Assembly (NCBI GenBank): GCA_003138515.1
Contig: PLGG01000089.1
Location: forward strand, 1 to 52,815
Source of the DNA: Acidobacteriaceae bacterium
GTDB lineage: Bacteria > Acidobacteriota > Terriglobia > Terriglobales > Acidobacteriaceae
Direction: 5' to 3'
DNA length: 52,815 nucleotides
Made by a program: the position numbers and the translations under genes
Shown here: in pieces, positions 34,854 through 44,300 of the stretch
Layout of the letters: each line of letters starts with the position of its first letter
Position numbering within the stretch: the stretch's first letter is position 1
Notes under the pieces: generated by a model
Seen by the model: only the letters and a program-made list of their open reading frames with translations
Databases searched by the model: none
Told to the model about the DNA's origin: nothing

Positions 34854-36428
34854 GTGCGTTGTCGTGGTTTCCTTTTCGGCGTCATGGTCACGATTCTCAC
34901 TTTGCCCGCCCTCGCTGCCGACAGAATTCAACTTTCCGTCGACGCATCGAAGCCAGGCCCGAAGATCGATCGCAATATCTTTGGCCATTTCGCAGAGAAT
35001 CTCGGCCACGGTCTCTACGAAGGCATCTGGGTCGGCCCCGGCTCGTCAATCCCAAATACCCGAGGAATCCGCAACGACGTGGTCGCGGCACTGCGGGAAC
35101 TTAATGTGCCCAACGTCCGCTGGCCCGGGGGTTGCTTTGCGGACCAATACCACTGGCGCAAGGGAATCGGACCTCGCGACAAGCGTCCCGCCACCGTGAA
35201 TTCGGCATGGGGCGATGTTATCGATACGAATGCTTTCGGCACCGATGAGTTCATGGATTTCATCCAGCAGATCGGGAGTACGCCGTATGTGTCCATCAAC
35301 GTCGGCTCCGGCACGCCGGAGGAAGCTGGCGAGTGGCTTGAGTACATGACTGCCGCAGCGCCCACAGCTCTCGCCAAAGAGCGAGCCGCCAACGGCCATC
35401 CCGAGCCCTACAAAGTGGGATTCCTTGGCATCGGCAACGAAAGCTGGGACTGCGGCGGGGCGATGACGCCCGATTATTACGTCAGCCTGATGAAGGTCTA
35501 CAGCCGCTTTGTGCTCAATATGAATCCCGCACAACGTGACAAGGACAAGATGCTCAAGATCGCGGTGGGTCCTGGGACACCCAACACGGAGTGGACCGAA
35601 GCCGTGATGCAAGCATGGAAGAAGCACACCTGGGCCTGGGATATCAATGGTGTTTCACTGCACTGGTATACGGTACCCAACGGCTGGCCACCTTCGACCG
35701 CCTCGGAGAAGTTCGGGCTGGACGATTACGACAAGACCCTTAAGTCCACGCTATTTATGGATGAGTTCTTGCGCAAGCAGGAAGCCGTGATGGACAAATA
35801 CGATCCGGAGAAAAAGGTGACCTTGAGCGTGGATGAGTGGGGAGCGTGGCATGCGCCGCTGCCTGGCTCAAATCCCGCATTTCTCGTTCAGCAGAACAGC
35901 ATCCGTGACGCCATTCTCGCCTCGCTCAACCTGAACATCTTCGCCCGCCACGCCGATCGCGTCCGCATGGCCAACATCGCTCAAATGATCAATGTTCTCC
36001 AGGCGATGATCCTTACAGATAAGGAGAAGTTCGTCCTGACCCCAACCTACTATGTGTTTAAGATGTACGTCCCATTTCAGGACGCGACCTTTATTCCCGT
36101 TACCTTCGATGCCGGCTCCTACACGCATGGCGGCATATCATTGCCGCGCATCGATGCCATTGCCGCAAGAAGCACGGACGGAAAGCTGTTGCTTGAGATC
36201 ACCAACCTTGACGCGGAAAACCCCGCCTCCATCGATACAGACCTGTCCGGCATAACGGCAAAGTCGGCGACGGCAGAAACATTAACGGCCCCGAATGTCG
36301 ACAGCATCAACACTTTTGAATCGCCCGATGTGGTTGTACCGAAATCGGCAGCGGTGAATATTCACGACGGCAAGCTCTCGCTCACGGTAGAACCGAGATC
36401 GGTCACTGTCATAGCAATCGAACAGTAG
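34854..36428 (+). CDS. Secreted GH51 alpha-L-arabinofuranosidase
   Basis: Retaining alpha-L-arabinofuranosidase of 524 residues that removes arabinose side chains from arabinan or arabinoxylan. It has a signal peptide (LFGVMVTILTLPALA, cleaved near 21). The GH51 start IFGHFAENLGHGLYEG is followed by VRWPGGCFADQYHWRKGIG. The acid/base is Glu196 in GIGNESWDCGG, and the nucleophile is Glu328 in SVDEWGAWH. A C-terminal beta domain ends in VTVIAIEQ. The start is GTG 34854, fixed by a textbook AGGAGGT seven bases upstream. It is followed after 22 bases by an esterase and then GH127, forming one operon. Confidence 0.95.
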   Translation: MRCRGFLFGVMVTILTLPALAADRIQLSVDASKPGPKIDRNIFGHFAENLGHGLYEGIWVGPGSSIPNTRGIRNDVVAALRELNVPNVRWPGGCFADQYHWRKGIGPRDKRPATVNSAWGDVIDTNAFGTDEFMDFIQQIGSTPYVSINVGSGTPEEAGEWLEYMTAAAPTALAKERAANGHPEPYKVGFLGIGNESWDCGGAMTPDYYVSLMKVYSRFVLNMNPAQRDKDKMLKIAVGPGTPNTEWTEAVMQAWKKHTWAWDINGVSLHWYTVPNGWPPSTASEKFGLDDYDKTLKSTLFMDEFLRKQEAVMDKYDPEKKVTLSVDEWGAWHAPLPGSNPAFLVQQNSIRDAILASLNLNIFARHADRVRMANIAQMINVLQAMILTDKEKFVLTPTYYVFKMYVPFQDATFIPVTFDAGSYTHGGISLPRIDAIAARSTDGKLLLEITNLDAENPASIDTDLSGITAKSATAETLTAPNVDSINTFESPDVVVPKSAAVNIHDGKLSLTVEPRSVTVIAIEQ

Positions 36429-36450
36429 CCAAGTTTTCGAGAGGGTCCAG

Positions 36451-37557
36451 ATGAAAACAAAGAAGCGGTTCCTTGCATTCGCAATCACGCTTGCCATCGC
36501 GCCGGGATCGTGGCTCACGGCGCAGGTGAAGACGAACGTTCCCGACGTTGTCCCCGGCGCAAAGCCCGTCACGGTTGAGCAAATCAAGATCCACGGCACA
36601 GCTCTCGAAGGCAATCTCGAGGGAGACGCGGTCGACCGTGACGTGATCGTCTTCCTGCCGCCGAGTTACAGCAAAGACAAGCATCGCCGCTACCCGGTGG
36701 TCTATGCCCTGCACGGCTACTCCATCGGCGCCGAGCAGTGGAGTCACGAGATTCATGTGCCGCAGACAATCGAAGGCGCGTTTGCAAAAGGCGCGCAGGA
36801 GATGATCGTCGTCCTGCCCGACTCGAAGACCGTCTACAACGGCTCCATGTATTCGAGTTCCGTGACCACGGGCGACTTCGAGCGTTTCATTTCGCACGAC
36901 GTGGTCGAATACATTGACGCACACTACCGCACGATTCCAGAGCGCACCAGCCGCGGCCTGGTAGGCCACTCCATGGGCGGCTATGGTGCCTCCCGCATCG
37001 GAATGAAGCATCCCGATGTCTTTGGCGCTCTCTACATCATGAGTCCCTGCTGCATGTCTCCGATGGCTGGTGGCGGACCAGGCCCCGCCGATCAAATGAA
37101 GGAGCGAGCCATAGCCGGCGAGAAGAAGGTTGCGGGGGCCAAGTCCCCAGCCGACCTGGCAGCTCAGTCGCCCGGCTTCGGCGCCGCCCAGTATGCAACT
37201 GCAGCGGCGTGGGCGCCCGATCCTAAGAACCCTCCGCTGTATTTCGACCTGCCAACCAAGGACGGCGTTCCGGATCCGGAGATCGTGGCCAAATTTACGG
37301 CCAACTCACCGCTGGCCTTTGTCGATCAGTACATCGGAAATCTCAAGCAGTACCGCGCCATCTCCATGGACGTGGGCGATCAGGACGGCTTGCGCATTGA
37401 TGCCGGCAAGCTGCACGATATCTTTGACAAGTACGGAATTGCGAACAACTTTGAGATCTATCCGGGCACGCACACGAGCGCCGTTGCAGATCGATTTCAA
37501 AATCACGTCATGCCGTTTTTCAGCAAGAATCTCTGTTTCAAAGCAGGTTGCCAGTAA
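36451..37557 (+). CDS. Secreted CE1-like esterase (esterase D / feruloyl-esterase type)
   Basis: Alpha/beta-hydrolase of 368 residues with a signal peptide (FLAFAITLAIAPGSWLTAQ). It has VFLPPSYSKDKHRRYPVVYA-LHGY, the typical front of the putative esterase family that holds feruloyl and acetylxylan esterases. Ser174 is the nucleophile in LVGHSMGGYGASR, and His is in YPGTHTSAV near the end. It sits between the two arabinofuranosidase genes, so it most likely cleaves feruloyl or acetyl groups on arabinosyl side chains. S-formylglutathione-hydrolase activity is less likely because it is exported. ATG 36451 has GAGAGGG 9 bases upstream. Confidence 0.87.
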   Translation: MKTKKRFLAFAITLAIAPGSWLTAQVKTNVPDVVPGAKPVTVEQIKIHGTALEGNLEGDAVDRDVIVFLPPSYSKDKHRRYPVVYALHGYSIGAEQWSHEIHVPQTIEGAFAKGAQEMIVVLPDSKTVYNGSMYSSSVTTGDFERFISHDVVEYIDAHYRTIPERTSRGLVGHSMGGYGASRIGMKHPDVFGALYIMSPCCMSPMAGGGPGPADQMKERAIAGEKKVAGAKSPADLAAQSPGFGAAQYATAAAWAPDPKNPPLYFDLPTKDGVPDPEIVAKFTANSPLAFVDQYIGNLKQYRAISMDVGDQDGLRIDAGKLHDIFDKYGIANNFEIYPGTHTSAVADRFQNHVMPFFSKNLCFKAGCQ

Positions 37558-37580
37558 TTAGATTGCGCAGGAGCACCACC

Positions 37581-39506
37581 ATGATGGATCAATCGCGTCG
37601 CAACTTTCTCAAAACGTCCGCGGGCACCGCCGGGCTCTGTATCGTCGGCTCATCGGCCATCGGCCAGGTCCTCACGGCCAAGGAGTCCGAACATCGTTCG
37701 CGGAACCTCGAGCCCCTCCCGCTCGCATCAGTTCGTCTATCGCCTGGCATCTTCCGCGACCAGGAAGAGATTAACGCGCGCTACCTCGACTCGCTCGCCG
37801 TCGATCGGCTCTTGCATACATTTCGAATCAACGCCGGCATTTCCTCCAGCGCTACGCCCTACAAAGGCTGGGAAGATCCGACCTGTGAGCTGCGCGGCCA
37901 CTTTGCCGGAGGGCACTTTCTTTCTGGCGTTGCTTTGGCCTACGCAGGTTCTGCAAATGGCGACTTGAAGAACCGCGGAGATGAACTTGTCGCTGGCCTC
38001 GCGGCGTGTCAGCAGAAGGTCGGAACTGGCTACCTGAGCGCTTTTCCAGGTGACCTCTTCGAACACCTGGCGCAGGGCAAATCGGTCTGGGCGCCTTTCT
38101 ACACCTATCACAAGATCATGGCCGGACTGCTTGATATGTATCTTCTTACCGGCAATGCGGACGCGCTCAAAATCGCCGAAGGCATGGGTCAATGGGCTCA
38201 CGAGTACTTCGTGGGCATCAGCACCGATCAGCGTCTCCACATGCTGCGCACCGAGTACGGTGGCATGAACGAAGTGCTGGTGAATCTGGCCTCGGTCACG
38301 AAGAAGGATCGCTACATCGAGACGGCCCACCTGTTCGAACAGCCCGCCTTTCTCGATCCGCTCGCCGCGCGCCGCGATGAGCTTCAAGGCCTGCACGCAA
38401 ACACTCACGTTCCCAAGATCATCGGCGCGGCGCGCATGTATGAGGTCACGGGCGAGCGCCGCTATCGTGACATTGCTGAATACTTCCTGGCTGAAGTACT
38501 CGCCGCCCGCAACTACGCGATCGGCAACACGAGCCTCGACGAACACTGGACCACGCCAGCGGATCAGCTCAAAGGCACACTGGCATGGACCAATGCAGAG
38601 TGCTGCGTGGCTTACAACTTGATGAAGCTCCAGCGCCACGTCTTCAGTTGGACGGCCGACGCGCGATGGATGGATGCGTACGAGCGCACTCTCTTCAACT
38701 GCAGGCTCGGCACACAAAACGCAAAGGGCCTTAAGCAATACTTCTTCCCGCTCGCAGCCGGCTATTGGCGCGTGTACAACTCACCAGAGGAATCGTTCTG
38801 GTGTTGCACCGGCACGGGCGCCGAGGAATTCGCCAAGTTTGCGGACACGATCTATTTCCGCCGTGGCGGCGACCTCTACGTTAACCAGTTCATTCCGTCC
38901 ACCCTCGAGTGGAAGGAGGAGGGCCTCGTCGTCGAGCAGGTCACGCAGTTCCCGCGCGAACAAGGCACGACGCTCAAAATCAAGTCCACACGTCCGGTTG
39001 AGCGCACCATTCACGTGCGGATTCCTGGCTGGACGACTCGAGATGCCGAAATAAGAATCAACGGCCGTCCTCTTGAAGCCATGACCGATCCTGGATCGTA
39101 CCTCGCCATCCGGAAGACCTGGCAGGATGGGGACACCATCGCCATCGCCTTGCCAATGGAGCTTCGCCAGGAGCCGTTGCCGGGCGATGAGTCCATCGCT
39201 GCTGCCCTATACGGACCGCTCGTACTTGCCGCCGATTTCGGCGCGGCTCCAAGTGACGAATCATACCGAATCATTCACAGCGGAGAAACAGTGCCGAAGA
39301 AATTGCCCGCGGCGGATCCGCTGCCGATGGTCGACGCAGATCCAGGCGCGGAGACAGAGCAGTGGATACAACTCGAGTCGAAAACGGATCTGCGATTCAC
39401 CGCACTTGGACCGAGCCAAAAGCACCAACTGATGCCCATGTATCAAATAGGCGATCGGCGCTATTCCGTCTATTGGCAGCTGCGGAGCCCGAAACAGCAA
39501 AGCTAG
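37581..39506 (+). CDS. GH127 beta-L-arabinofuranosidase (DUF1680), Tat-exported
   Basis: Glycosidase of 641 residues of the DUF1680/GH127 family. It has a Tat signal (SRRNFLKTSAGTAG near residues 5-18). The (alpha/alpha)6 barrel carries what look like the zinc/thiolate active-site residues: Glu340 and Cys342 (NAECCVAYN), Cys408-Cys409 (FWCCTGTG), with Glu321 (SLDEHW) as likely acid/base by comparison with HypBA1. Beta-sandwich domains make up the last 200 residues. ATG 37581 has GCAGGAGC seven bases upstream; the open frame back to 37548 overlaps the esterase and lacks a site. It complements GH51: together they remove both alpha- and beta-linked arabinofuranose. Tat export suits a metal-loaded enzyme. 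Confidence 0.92.
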   Translation: MMDQSRRNFLKTSAGTAGLCIVGSSAIGQVLTAKESEHRSRNLEPLPLASVRLSPGIFRDQEEINARYLDSLAVDRLLHTFRINAGISSSATPYKGWEDPTCELRGHFAGGHFLSGVALAYAGSANGDLKNRGDELVAGLAACQQKVGTGYLSAFPGDLFEHLAQGKSVWAPFYTYHKIMAGLLDMYLLTGNADALKIAEGMGQWAHEYFVGISTDQRLHMLRTEYGGMNEVLVNLASVTKKDRYIETAHLFEQPAFLDPLAARRDELQGLHANTHVPKIIGAARMYEVTGERRYRDIAEYFLAEVLAARNYAIGNTSLDEHWTTPADQLKGTLAWTNAECCVAYNLMKLQRHVFSWTADARWMDAYERTLFNCRLGTQNAKGLKQYFFPLAAGYWRVYNSPEESFWCCTGTGAEEFAKFADTIYFRRGGDLYVNQFIPSTLEWKEEGLVVEQVTQFPREQGTTLKIKSTRPVERTIHVRIPGWTTRDAEIRINGRPLEAMTDPGSYLAIRKTWQDGDTIAIALPMELRQEPLPGDESIAAALYGPLVLAADFGAAPSDESYRIIHSGETVPKKLPAADPLPMVDADPGAETEQWIQLESKTDLRFTALGPSQKHQLMPMYQIGDRRYSVYWQLRSPKQQS

Positions 39507-40139
39507 CTTCCGCCTGGGGCGACAAGAATCGCTGGTCCGGCATCAGGCAGCCCGGAGGGTTTCATTCCGAACTTCGCGAAGTCGCGTCGCCCGGTGCGCA
39601 AGAAGTGTGCCGGGAAAATAGGAATCACTTAGACGGAATCGATAGGGAAACTCGTCGCGCCAATCGTGGCATCGTGCGACAATACCCCCAACTCAAACCT
39701 CGGTCTTGTGGTGCCGGTATCTGGAAGTCGCCTACCCGGAAATTGCTATTCGGTAGGCACCGACAGGCGTGTCGGCCGATGTTTCACTCTGCGTTCAAAC
39801 GCCGTACGGTCCAGGAATGGCACTCAGCAGCGATCCACTTGAGCCAATAGTCGCCTTCGCGGACAGTCGACCAAATATCGCTACGCTTGAATCAACGTCC
39901 CAGAAAGACATTGGGTTTCCAGACTCCTGCAAGTAGACTGCAAGCAGGTGTTGCGTCGACCGATTGAATCCACCATCTGTCGGTCGTAATGTGGCGGCAA
40001 CGCGCGGCCCAGGGACGTTACAATCACAGTTTCCGGTTCGCATCTAACCGATTGGTGAATCTCTTGTTTTAATAGCGACCGCACCAGAGGGATGCGGCAG
40101 ACCGGAGAACGGAATCGACGGGGAGTTGGGCTTTTGACG
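39507..40139. other. 633-base gap after GH127, no convincing gene
   Basis: It separates the hemicellulose run from the GH13-like gene. A small hairpin CCGACA-GGCG-TGTCGG (39760-39775) is visible but has no T-run. The open frames here (for example plus strand 39362-39850) have no family character. The region must hold the promoter of the GH13-like gene. No tRNA or repeat seen. Confidence 0.4.
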
Positions 40140-43100
40140 ATGGAGTTCCACATTTCGCGGAATGCGCGAGAGCGATACGGTTTCGCGGAGTCCCTATTCT
40201 CCTACAACGGCAATGTGATTCTGGCCAATCTGCCGGCGTGCCGCGATTTTGCGCACCGGATGAACCAGGTGCGCGATGTGCAAAAGCATCCGGAGCTGGC
40301 CGTGCACGCCGGACAGCTCTTCGCCATGGGGCTCATCGACGAGGCCAGCCACGTGCTGATGGCTCGCTACCGTGAGCAATTCGATCCCCAGGTGATGACC
40401 GCTGCGCTCGAGTGGTTTGGCGCACAGGTGGGCACCGACAACCTGGAGAAGATGCTGCTCGTGTTTGTCGAGCATTTTCCAGGGCAAAGCGTGATGCGCG
40501 GCGAGGTGTCGCCGGCGCAGTGGATTGCGGGCGAGACCGCGGGAATGCCGCACCGCGCCGCCGCGCTTGAAGAATTGCTTCTGCTCTGGTCGGCGAATCG
40601 CAATGAGGCGTTCAAGCCGTTTGAGGAGCTGTTTGAGGACCGGCCGCTGGCGGAAAAAACCGTCTACAAGGAAGTGACCGCGCAGATGCCGGAGTATTTC
40701 GCCACCCGGCCGCTGATTCCGCTGCCAGGCGCTCAGGCGATCAGTCTGCTCGATTTGCTTCGCGCCCCGGCACTGCGTTCGCCAAGGTCGCTCAGCGATC
40801 AACTGGAGATCATTCGCCAGCTTTGGAAGCCGTTGATTGGCGACGCGCTGGAGCGGTTCTTGCTGATGGCGGCGGAGGTTCTTCGCGAGGAGGAACTGGC
40901 CGTCTGGGCGCAGTTCAACCCGCCGGGAACGCGGCGTGGGCCGCAGGAGTGGCCGTCGTTTGCAAGCCATGCCGAGGTGCCGACCTTTGGCGATCCGCAG
41001 CACGAATATGAGAGATTCTCGGCCGACATGGCCTGGATGCCCGGCGCGGTGCTGATGGCCAAGAGCACGTACGTGTGGCTGGCGCAGCTGAGCCGGCAAT
41101 ATGGACGGCATATGGGGCGGCTTGACGAGATTCCCGACGAAGAATTGGCTACGCTGGCTCATCGCGGCATCAATTCTCTGTGGCTGATCGGTGTGTGGGA
41201 ACGCAGCCGCGCGTCGAAGACCATCAAGCAGCTCTGTGGAAACCGTGAAGCCGTGGCCTCGGCCTACTCGCTGTTCGACTATCGTATCGCCGACGATCTG
41301 GGCGGCGAGCCGGCTTACATCAACCTCCGCGACCGCTCCTACCGGCACGGCATCCGTTTGGCCAGTGACATGGTGCCCAACCACATGGGCATCGACTCGC
41401 CCTGGGTGATCGAGCATCCCGAGTGGTTTATCTCGCGCTGGGAATCGCCCTATCCGGCCTATAGCTTCAATGGCCCCGATCTCTCGCACGACGGCCGCGT
41501 GGAGATCAAGATCGAAGACCACTACTACGAGCAGACCGATGCCGCGGTTGTTTTCCGGCGGCGCGACAAGGCGACCGGAGAAACGCGCTACATCTATCAC
41601 GGCAACGATGGCACCAGTTTTCCGTGGAACGATACAGCGCAGCTCGACTACCTGAATGCGGCGGTGCGTGAGCAGGTGATTCAGACCATCCTGCATGTGG
41701 CGCGCCTGTTTCCCGTGATCCGTTTCGACGCCGCGATGACTCTCGCCAAGCGGCACTTCCATCGGCTTTGGTTTCCCGGCCCCGGATCGAGCGGCGCCAT
41801 CCCTTCCCGCGCCGAATACGGCATGAACCAGGCAGACTTCGACCGGGCGATGCCGCACGAGTTCTGGCGCGAGGTGGTCGATCGTGTCGCAGCCGAAGTG
41901 CCCGGCACGCTTCTGCTGGCCGAGGCGTTCTGGCTCATGGAGGGTTACTTCGTCCGCACGCTGGGCATGCATCGTGTGTACAACAGCGCTTTCATGATCA
42001 TGCTGCGCGACGAGGACAACGCCAAGTACCGCTCGGTCATCAAGAACACGCTCGAATTCGATCCCGACATCATGAAGCGCTATGTGAATTTCATGAGCAA
42101 TCCCGACGAGCGCACGGCGATTGACCAGTTCGGCAAGGGCGACAAGTGCTTCGGTGTTGCGGCGATGATGTCCACGTTGCCCGGCCTGCCAATGTTCGGC
42201 CACGGCCAGATCGAGGGATTCACGGAAAAATACGGTATGGAGTACCGCTGGCCGAGGTACGAAGAGAACCCCGATCGCTGGCTGGTGGAGCGGCACGAGC
42301 GTGAGATTGCGCCGCTGCTCAAACGGCGCTGGCTCTTTGCCGAGAGCGGCAACTTCCTGCTCTACGACTTCTTCGCTCCCAGCGGCTCGGTAAATGAGGA
42401 TGTCTTCGCGTATTCCAACCGCAACGGCGGCGAGCGCGCCCTGGTGGTCTACCACAACCGCTACGCCAATGCGCACGGGACGATCGATTTCTCCGCCGCG
42501 TATGCCGACAAGGGATCGGGCCACCTTCGCCAGCGGCGATTGGGCGAGGGGCTGGGGTTGAGCGGCGACCGTGGCGTGGTGGTTGCCTGGCGCGACTCGA
42601 TAACCAGCCTGGAGTATCTGCGCCGCGCCGAAGACTTGCTCGACCGCGGCCTCAGCTTCGATCTTCACGCGTATCAGTGCCGTGTGTTTCTCGATTGGCA
42701 TGAGTTACACCCGACAGCGCAGCAGCCGTGGGACAGGCTCTCGGACTGGCTGAATGGGCGCGGCGTTCCCAATCTCGCCGACGAACTCGTCAATCTGGAA
42801 CTGAAGCCCGTGCACGATGCGCTGCGCCAGCTTCTGGATCCGGGCGTTGTGCGGCATTTCGCCGATATAGCCGAGCATCCACGCGCCGTGGGCGCGGAGC
42901 GAGCGAAGAAGATCGAGCGGCAACGGAACGAATTCCTAAAGCAGGCATGGGCGCGCGGCGAGACTTTTCTTCGCGAGGCTCAGACGGCCTACGCGGCGAG
43001 GCTCAGGGCGGAGAATCAACCGGCACTCGACGGCGAACCGTCCGCAGCCTCATCGCAGGCGCCGAAATTCATCGAGTTGCTCCGCGCGGCCATGCGCATG

Positions 43101-43919
43101 CCTCAGGTCGAGGCGCTGTTCCCGTCTCCGTGGACCGCTGCGGCCCGCCGCATGTTGCCCAGTCCAAGCCCGCAGTTCACGGCAACGGAAATGTGGGGCC
43201 CGGTGCTGGCCTGGTGCGCGCTCCAGTTGCTTGCCGAGTGGATCGATGCGGCGCATCCCGAACGGACTGCGCTCGATCTCTTCGATCGGCTTCGCCTGCG
43301 CGAGCCGTTCGCCCATGCGCTCGCCGCGCTCGGGTTTGAAGGTGAGGAAGCATGGCGGGTGGCAGCGCGGATCAAAGTGCTGCTGCTGGCCAGCGCCGGC
43401 GTCGGTAAAGCGCAGGAAGCGGCGCCTGCGGCCAAACCCGTGATTCGAGCGGCGGACGCGCCGGCGAAGCAGGTGGTCCCGCCAGCCCAGCCGGCGGCCG
43501 CGCCCGAAGCGTCGTCAGCTCCCCAAGCGTCTCCAGACTTCGTCGAGAAGGTGGCGCTTGCTCCCCCGCTATGGCTCGATCCAGACGTGCGCTGGCTGTG
43601 CGGAGTGCATGAGGCAGAGGGGCACTTCTACCTGATCCGTGAGCGCTACGAAGAGCTTCTCTGGTGGTTGCTGATGCCCTCGCTGCTGCGCCTCGCGGGC
43701 GAATCTGCCCCGAGCCGTTCTGCTGTGGAAGAGTTGAGCAAAACGGTCGCGGCGGCACTGGCGTCGGCAGAAGCCGCGGGTTACCGCATCGATGCGCTGC
43801 TTGGCGCGAGCGAGGCAGTGGTCATCGGCGAATCGCCGCAGCCGGCGCAAGAAATGAAGCCGCAGCCGGTGCAAAAGAAGAAGCCGCGAAAGAAGCGGGC
43901 GCGCAAACCCAGGAAATAG
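40140..43919 (+). CDS. Very long GH13-like alpha-amylase-family protein with basic C-terminal tail
   Basis: Cytoplasmic protein of 1259 residues, no signal peptide. The first roughly 330 residues are helical and unlike known amylase modules. A GH13 barrel follows (about 330-780): ASDMVPNHMG (region I), IRFDAAMTLAKR with nucleophile Asp530 (II), LLLAEAFW with acid/base Glu595 (III) and MSNPDERTAID with Asp656 (IV). All three catalytic residues are present. A helical stretch (about 850-1100) follows, with an Ala/Pro-rich linker (about 1105-1140), another folded block, and a tail rich in Lys/Arg (KKKPRKKRARKPRK) and Gln/Pro. Substrate unclear; intracellular GH13s of this size often work on glycogen, maltosaccharides or trehalose. 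ATG 40140 begins EFHISRNARERYGF; its site is weak. Confidence 0.85.
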   Translation: MEFHISRNARERYGFAESLFSYNGNVILANLPACRDFAHRMNQVRDVQKHPELAVHAGQLFAMGLIDEASHVLMARYREQFDPQVMTAALEWFGAQVGTDNLEKMLLVFVEHFPGQSVMRGEVSPAQWIAGETAGMPHRAAALEELLLLWSANRNEAFKPFEELFEDRPLAEKTVYKEVTAQMPEYFATRPLIPLPGAQAISLLDLLRAPALRSPRSLSDQLEIIRQLWKPLIGDALERFLLMAAEVLREEELAVWAQFNPPGTRRGPQEWPSFASHAEVPTFGDPQHEYERFSADMAWMPGAVLMAKSTYVWLAQLSRQYGRHMGRLDEIPDEELATLAHRGINSLWLIGVWERSRASKTIKQLCGNREAVASAYSLFDYRIADDLGGEPAYINLRDRSYRHGIRLASDMVPNHMGIDSPWVIEHPEWFISRWESPYPAYSFNGPDLSHDGRVEIKIEDHYYEQTDAAVVFRRRDKATGETRYIYHGNDGTSFPWNDTAQLDYLNAAVREQVIQTILHVARLFPVIRFDAAMTLAKRHFHRLWFPGPGSSGAIPSRAEYGMNQADFDRAMPHEFWREVVDRVAAEVPGTLLLAEAFWLMEGYFVRTLGMHRVYNSAFMIMLRDEDNAKYRSVIKNTLEFDPDIMKRYVNFMSNPDERTAIDQFGKGDKCFGVAAMMSTLPGLPMFGHGQIEGFTEKYGMEYRWPRYEENPDRWLVERHEREIAPLLKRRWLFAESGNFLLYDFFAPSGSVNEDVFAYSNRNGGERALVVYHNRYANAHGTIDFSAAYADKGSGHLRQRRLGEGLGLSGDRGVVVAWRDSITSLEYLRRAEDLLDRGLSFDLHAYQCRVFLDWHELHPTAQQPWDRLSDWLNGRGVPNLADELVNLELKPVHDALRQLLDPGVVRHFADIAEHPRAVGAERAKKIERQRNEFLKQAWARGETFLREAQTAYAARLRAENQPALDGEPSAASSQAPKFIELLRAAMRMPQVEALFPSPWTAAARRMLPSPSPQFTATEMWGPVLAWCALQLLAEWIDAAHPERTALDLFDRLRLREPFAHALAALGFEGEEAWRVAARIKVLLLASAGVGKAQEAAPAAKPVIRAADAPAKQVVPPAQPAAAPEASSAPQASPDFVEKVALAPPLWLDPDVRWLCGVHEAEGHFYLIRERYEELLWWLLMPSLLRLAGESAPSRSAVEELSKTVAAALASAEAAGYRIDALLGASEAVVIGESPQPAQEMKPQPVQKKKPRKKRARKPRK

Positions 43920-43985
43920 CGCCAGCGAAGCCGTGCCCAGAGGCGCCGTGCCCAGCGATGCCGCGCCTCGATAAGTCCGCGCTCC

Positions 43986-44008
43986 CGGTCCGGACTCAAG
44001 CCGGACCG
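43986..44008 (+). terminator. Terminator-like hairpin after the GH13-like gene
   Basis: CGGTCCGG-ACTCAAG-CCGGACCG is a perfect 8-bp GC-rich stem with a 7-base loop, 67 bases after the stop. No T-run follows, so termination would need Rho or be partial. Confidence 0.5.
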
Positions 44009-44052
44009 AACTGCGGCACGTCCATCCTTCGTAGCGCATAAATTGCTTTGTC

Positions 44053-44086
44053 ACAGTCGAATGTGATGTCAGGCACATCCGACTGT
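44053..44086. promoter_or_regulatory. Strong 13-bp stem-loop upstream of hoxE
   Basis: ACAGTCGAATGTG (44053-44065) and CACATCCGACTGT (44074-44086) pair in 12 of 13 positions around an 8-base loop. It lies about 215 bases before hoxE in a 381-base gap. It may be a second terminator for the GH13-like gene, an operator, or a folded leader for the hox genes. The rest of the gap (43920-44300) shows no gene. Confidence 0.4.
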
Positions 44087-44300
44087 CCTCGGGCAGGTTC
44101 AGAGTTCCAACCGGACAATCTCCGGGGAGAAGTCGTGTGGGCTCAAGTGTGCCTGGGCGGGCCGAATCGAGCTGGACGGCCCTTCGGCACGCAGATTTCT
44201 TGGGCTTTATCCTTTATTTTGTTCCTTCTCTCCGAGAGTTCGTGCACATGCGGGAAGGCCCGGTGAGTTGTGTCTGCGCCGGGCAGGGCAGGGAGGGAAG

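Noticed and set aside
39362..39850. 162-codon ORF running out of GH127 into the gap
   Set aside because: It starts inside GH127 in another frame, has no ribosome site and no recognisable domain.
40194..42701. 835-codon minus-strand ORF opposite the GH13-like gene
   Set aside because: GC-rich third positions keep the antisense frame open. The protein is His/Arg/Ala-rich without motifs, while the plus strand has the full GH13 triad.
43986..44086. Possible CRISPR-like or RNA gene from the two hairpins
   Set aside because: The stems differ in sequence, there is no repeat-spacer periodicity and no cas gene in the window.
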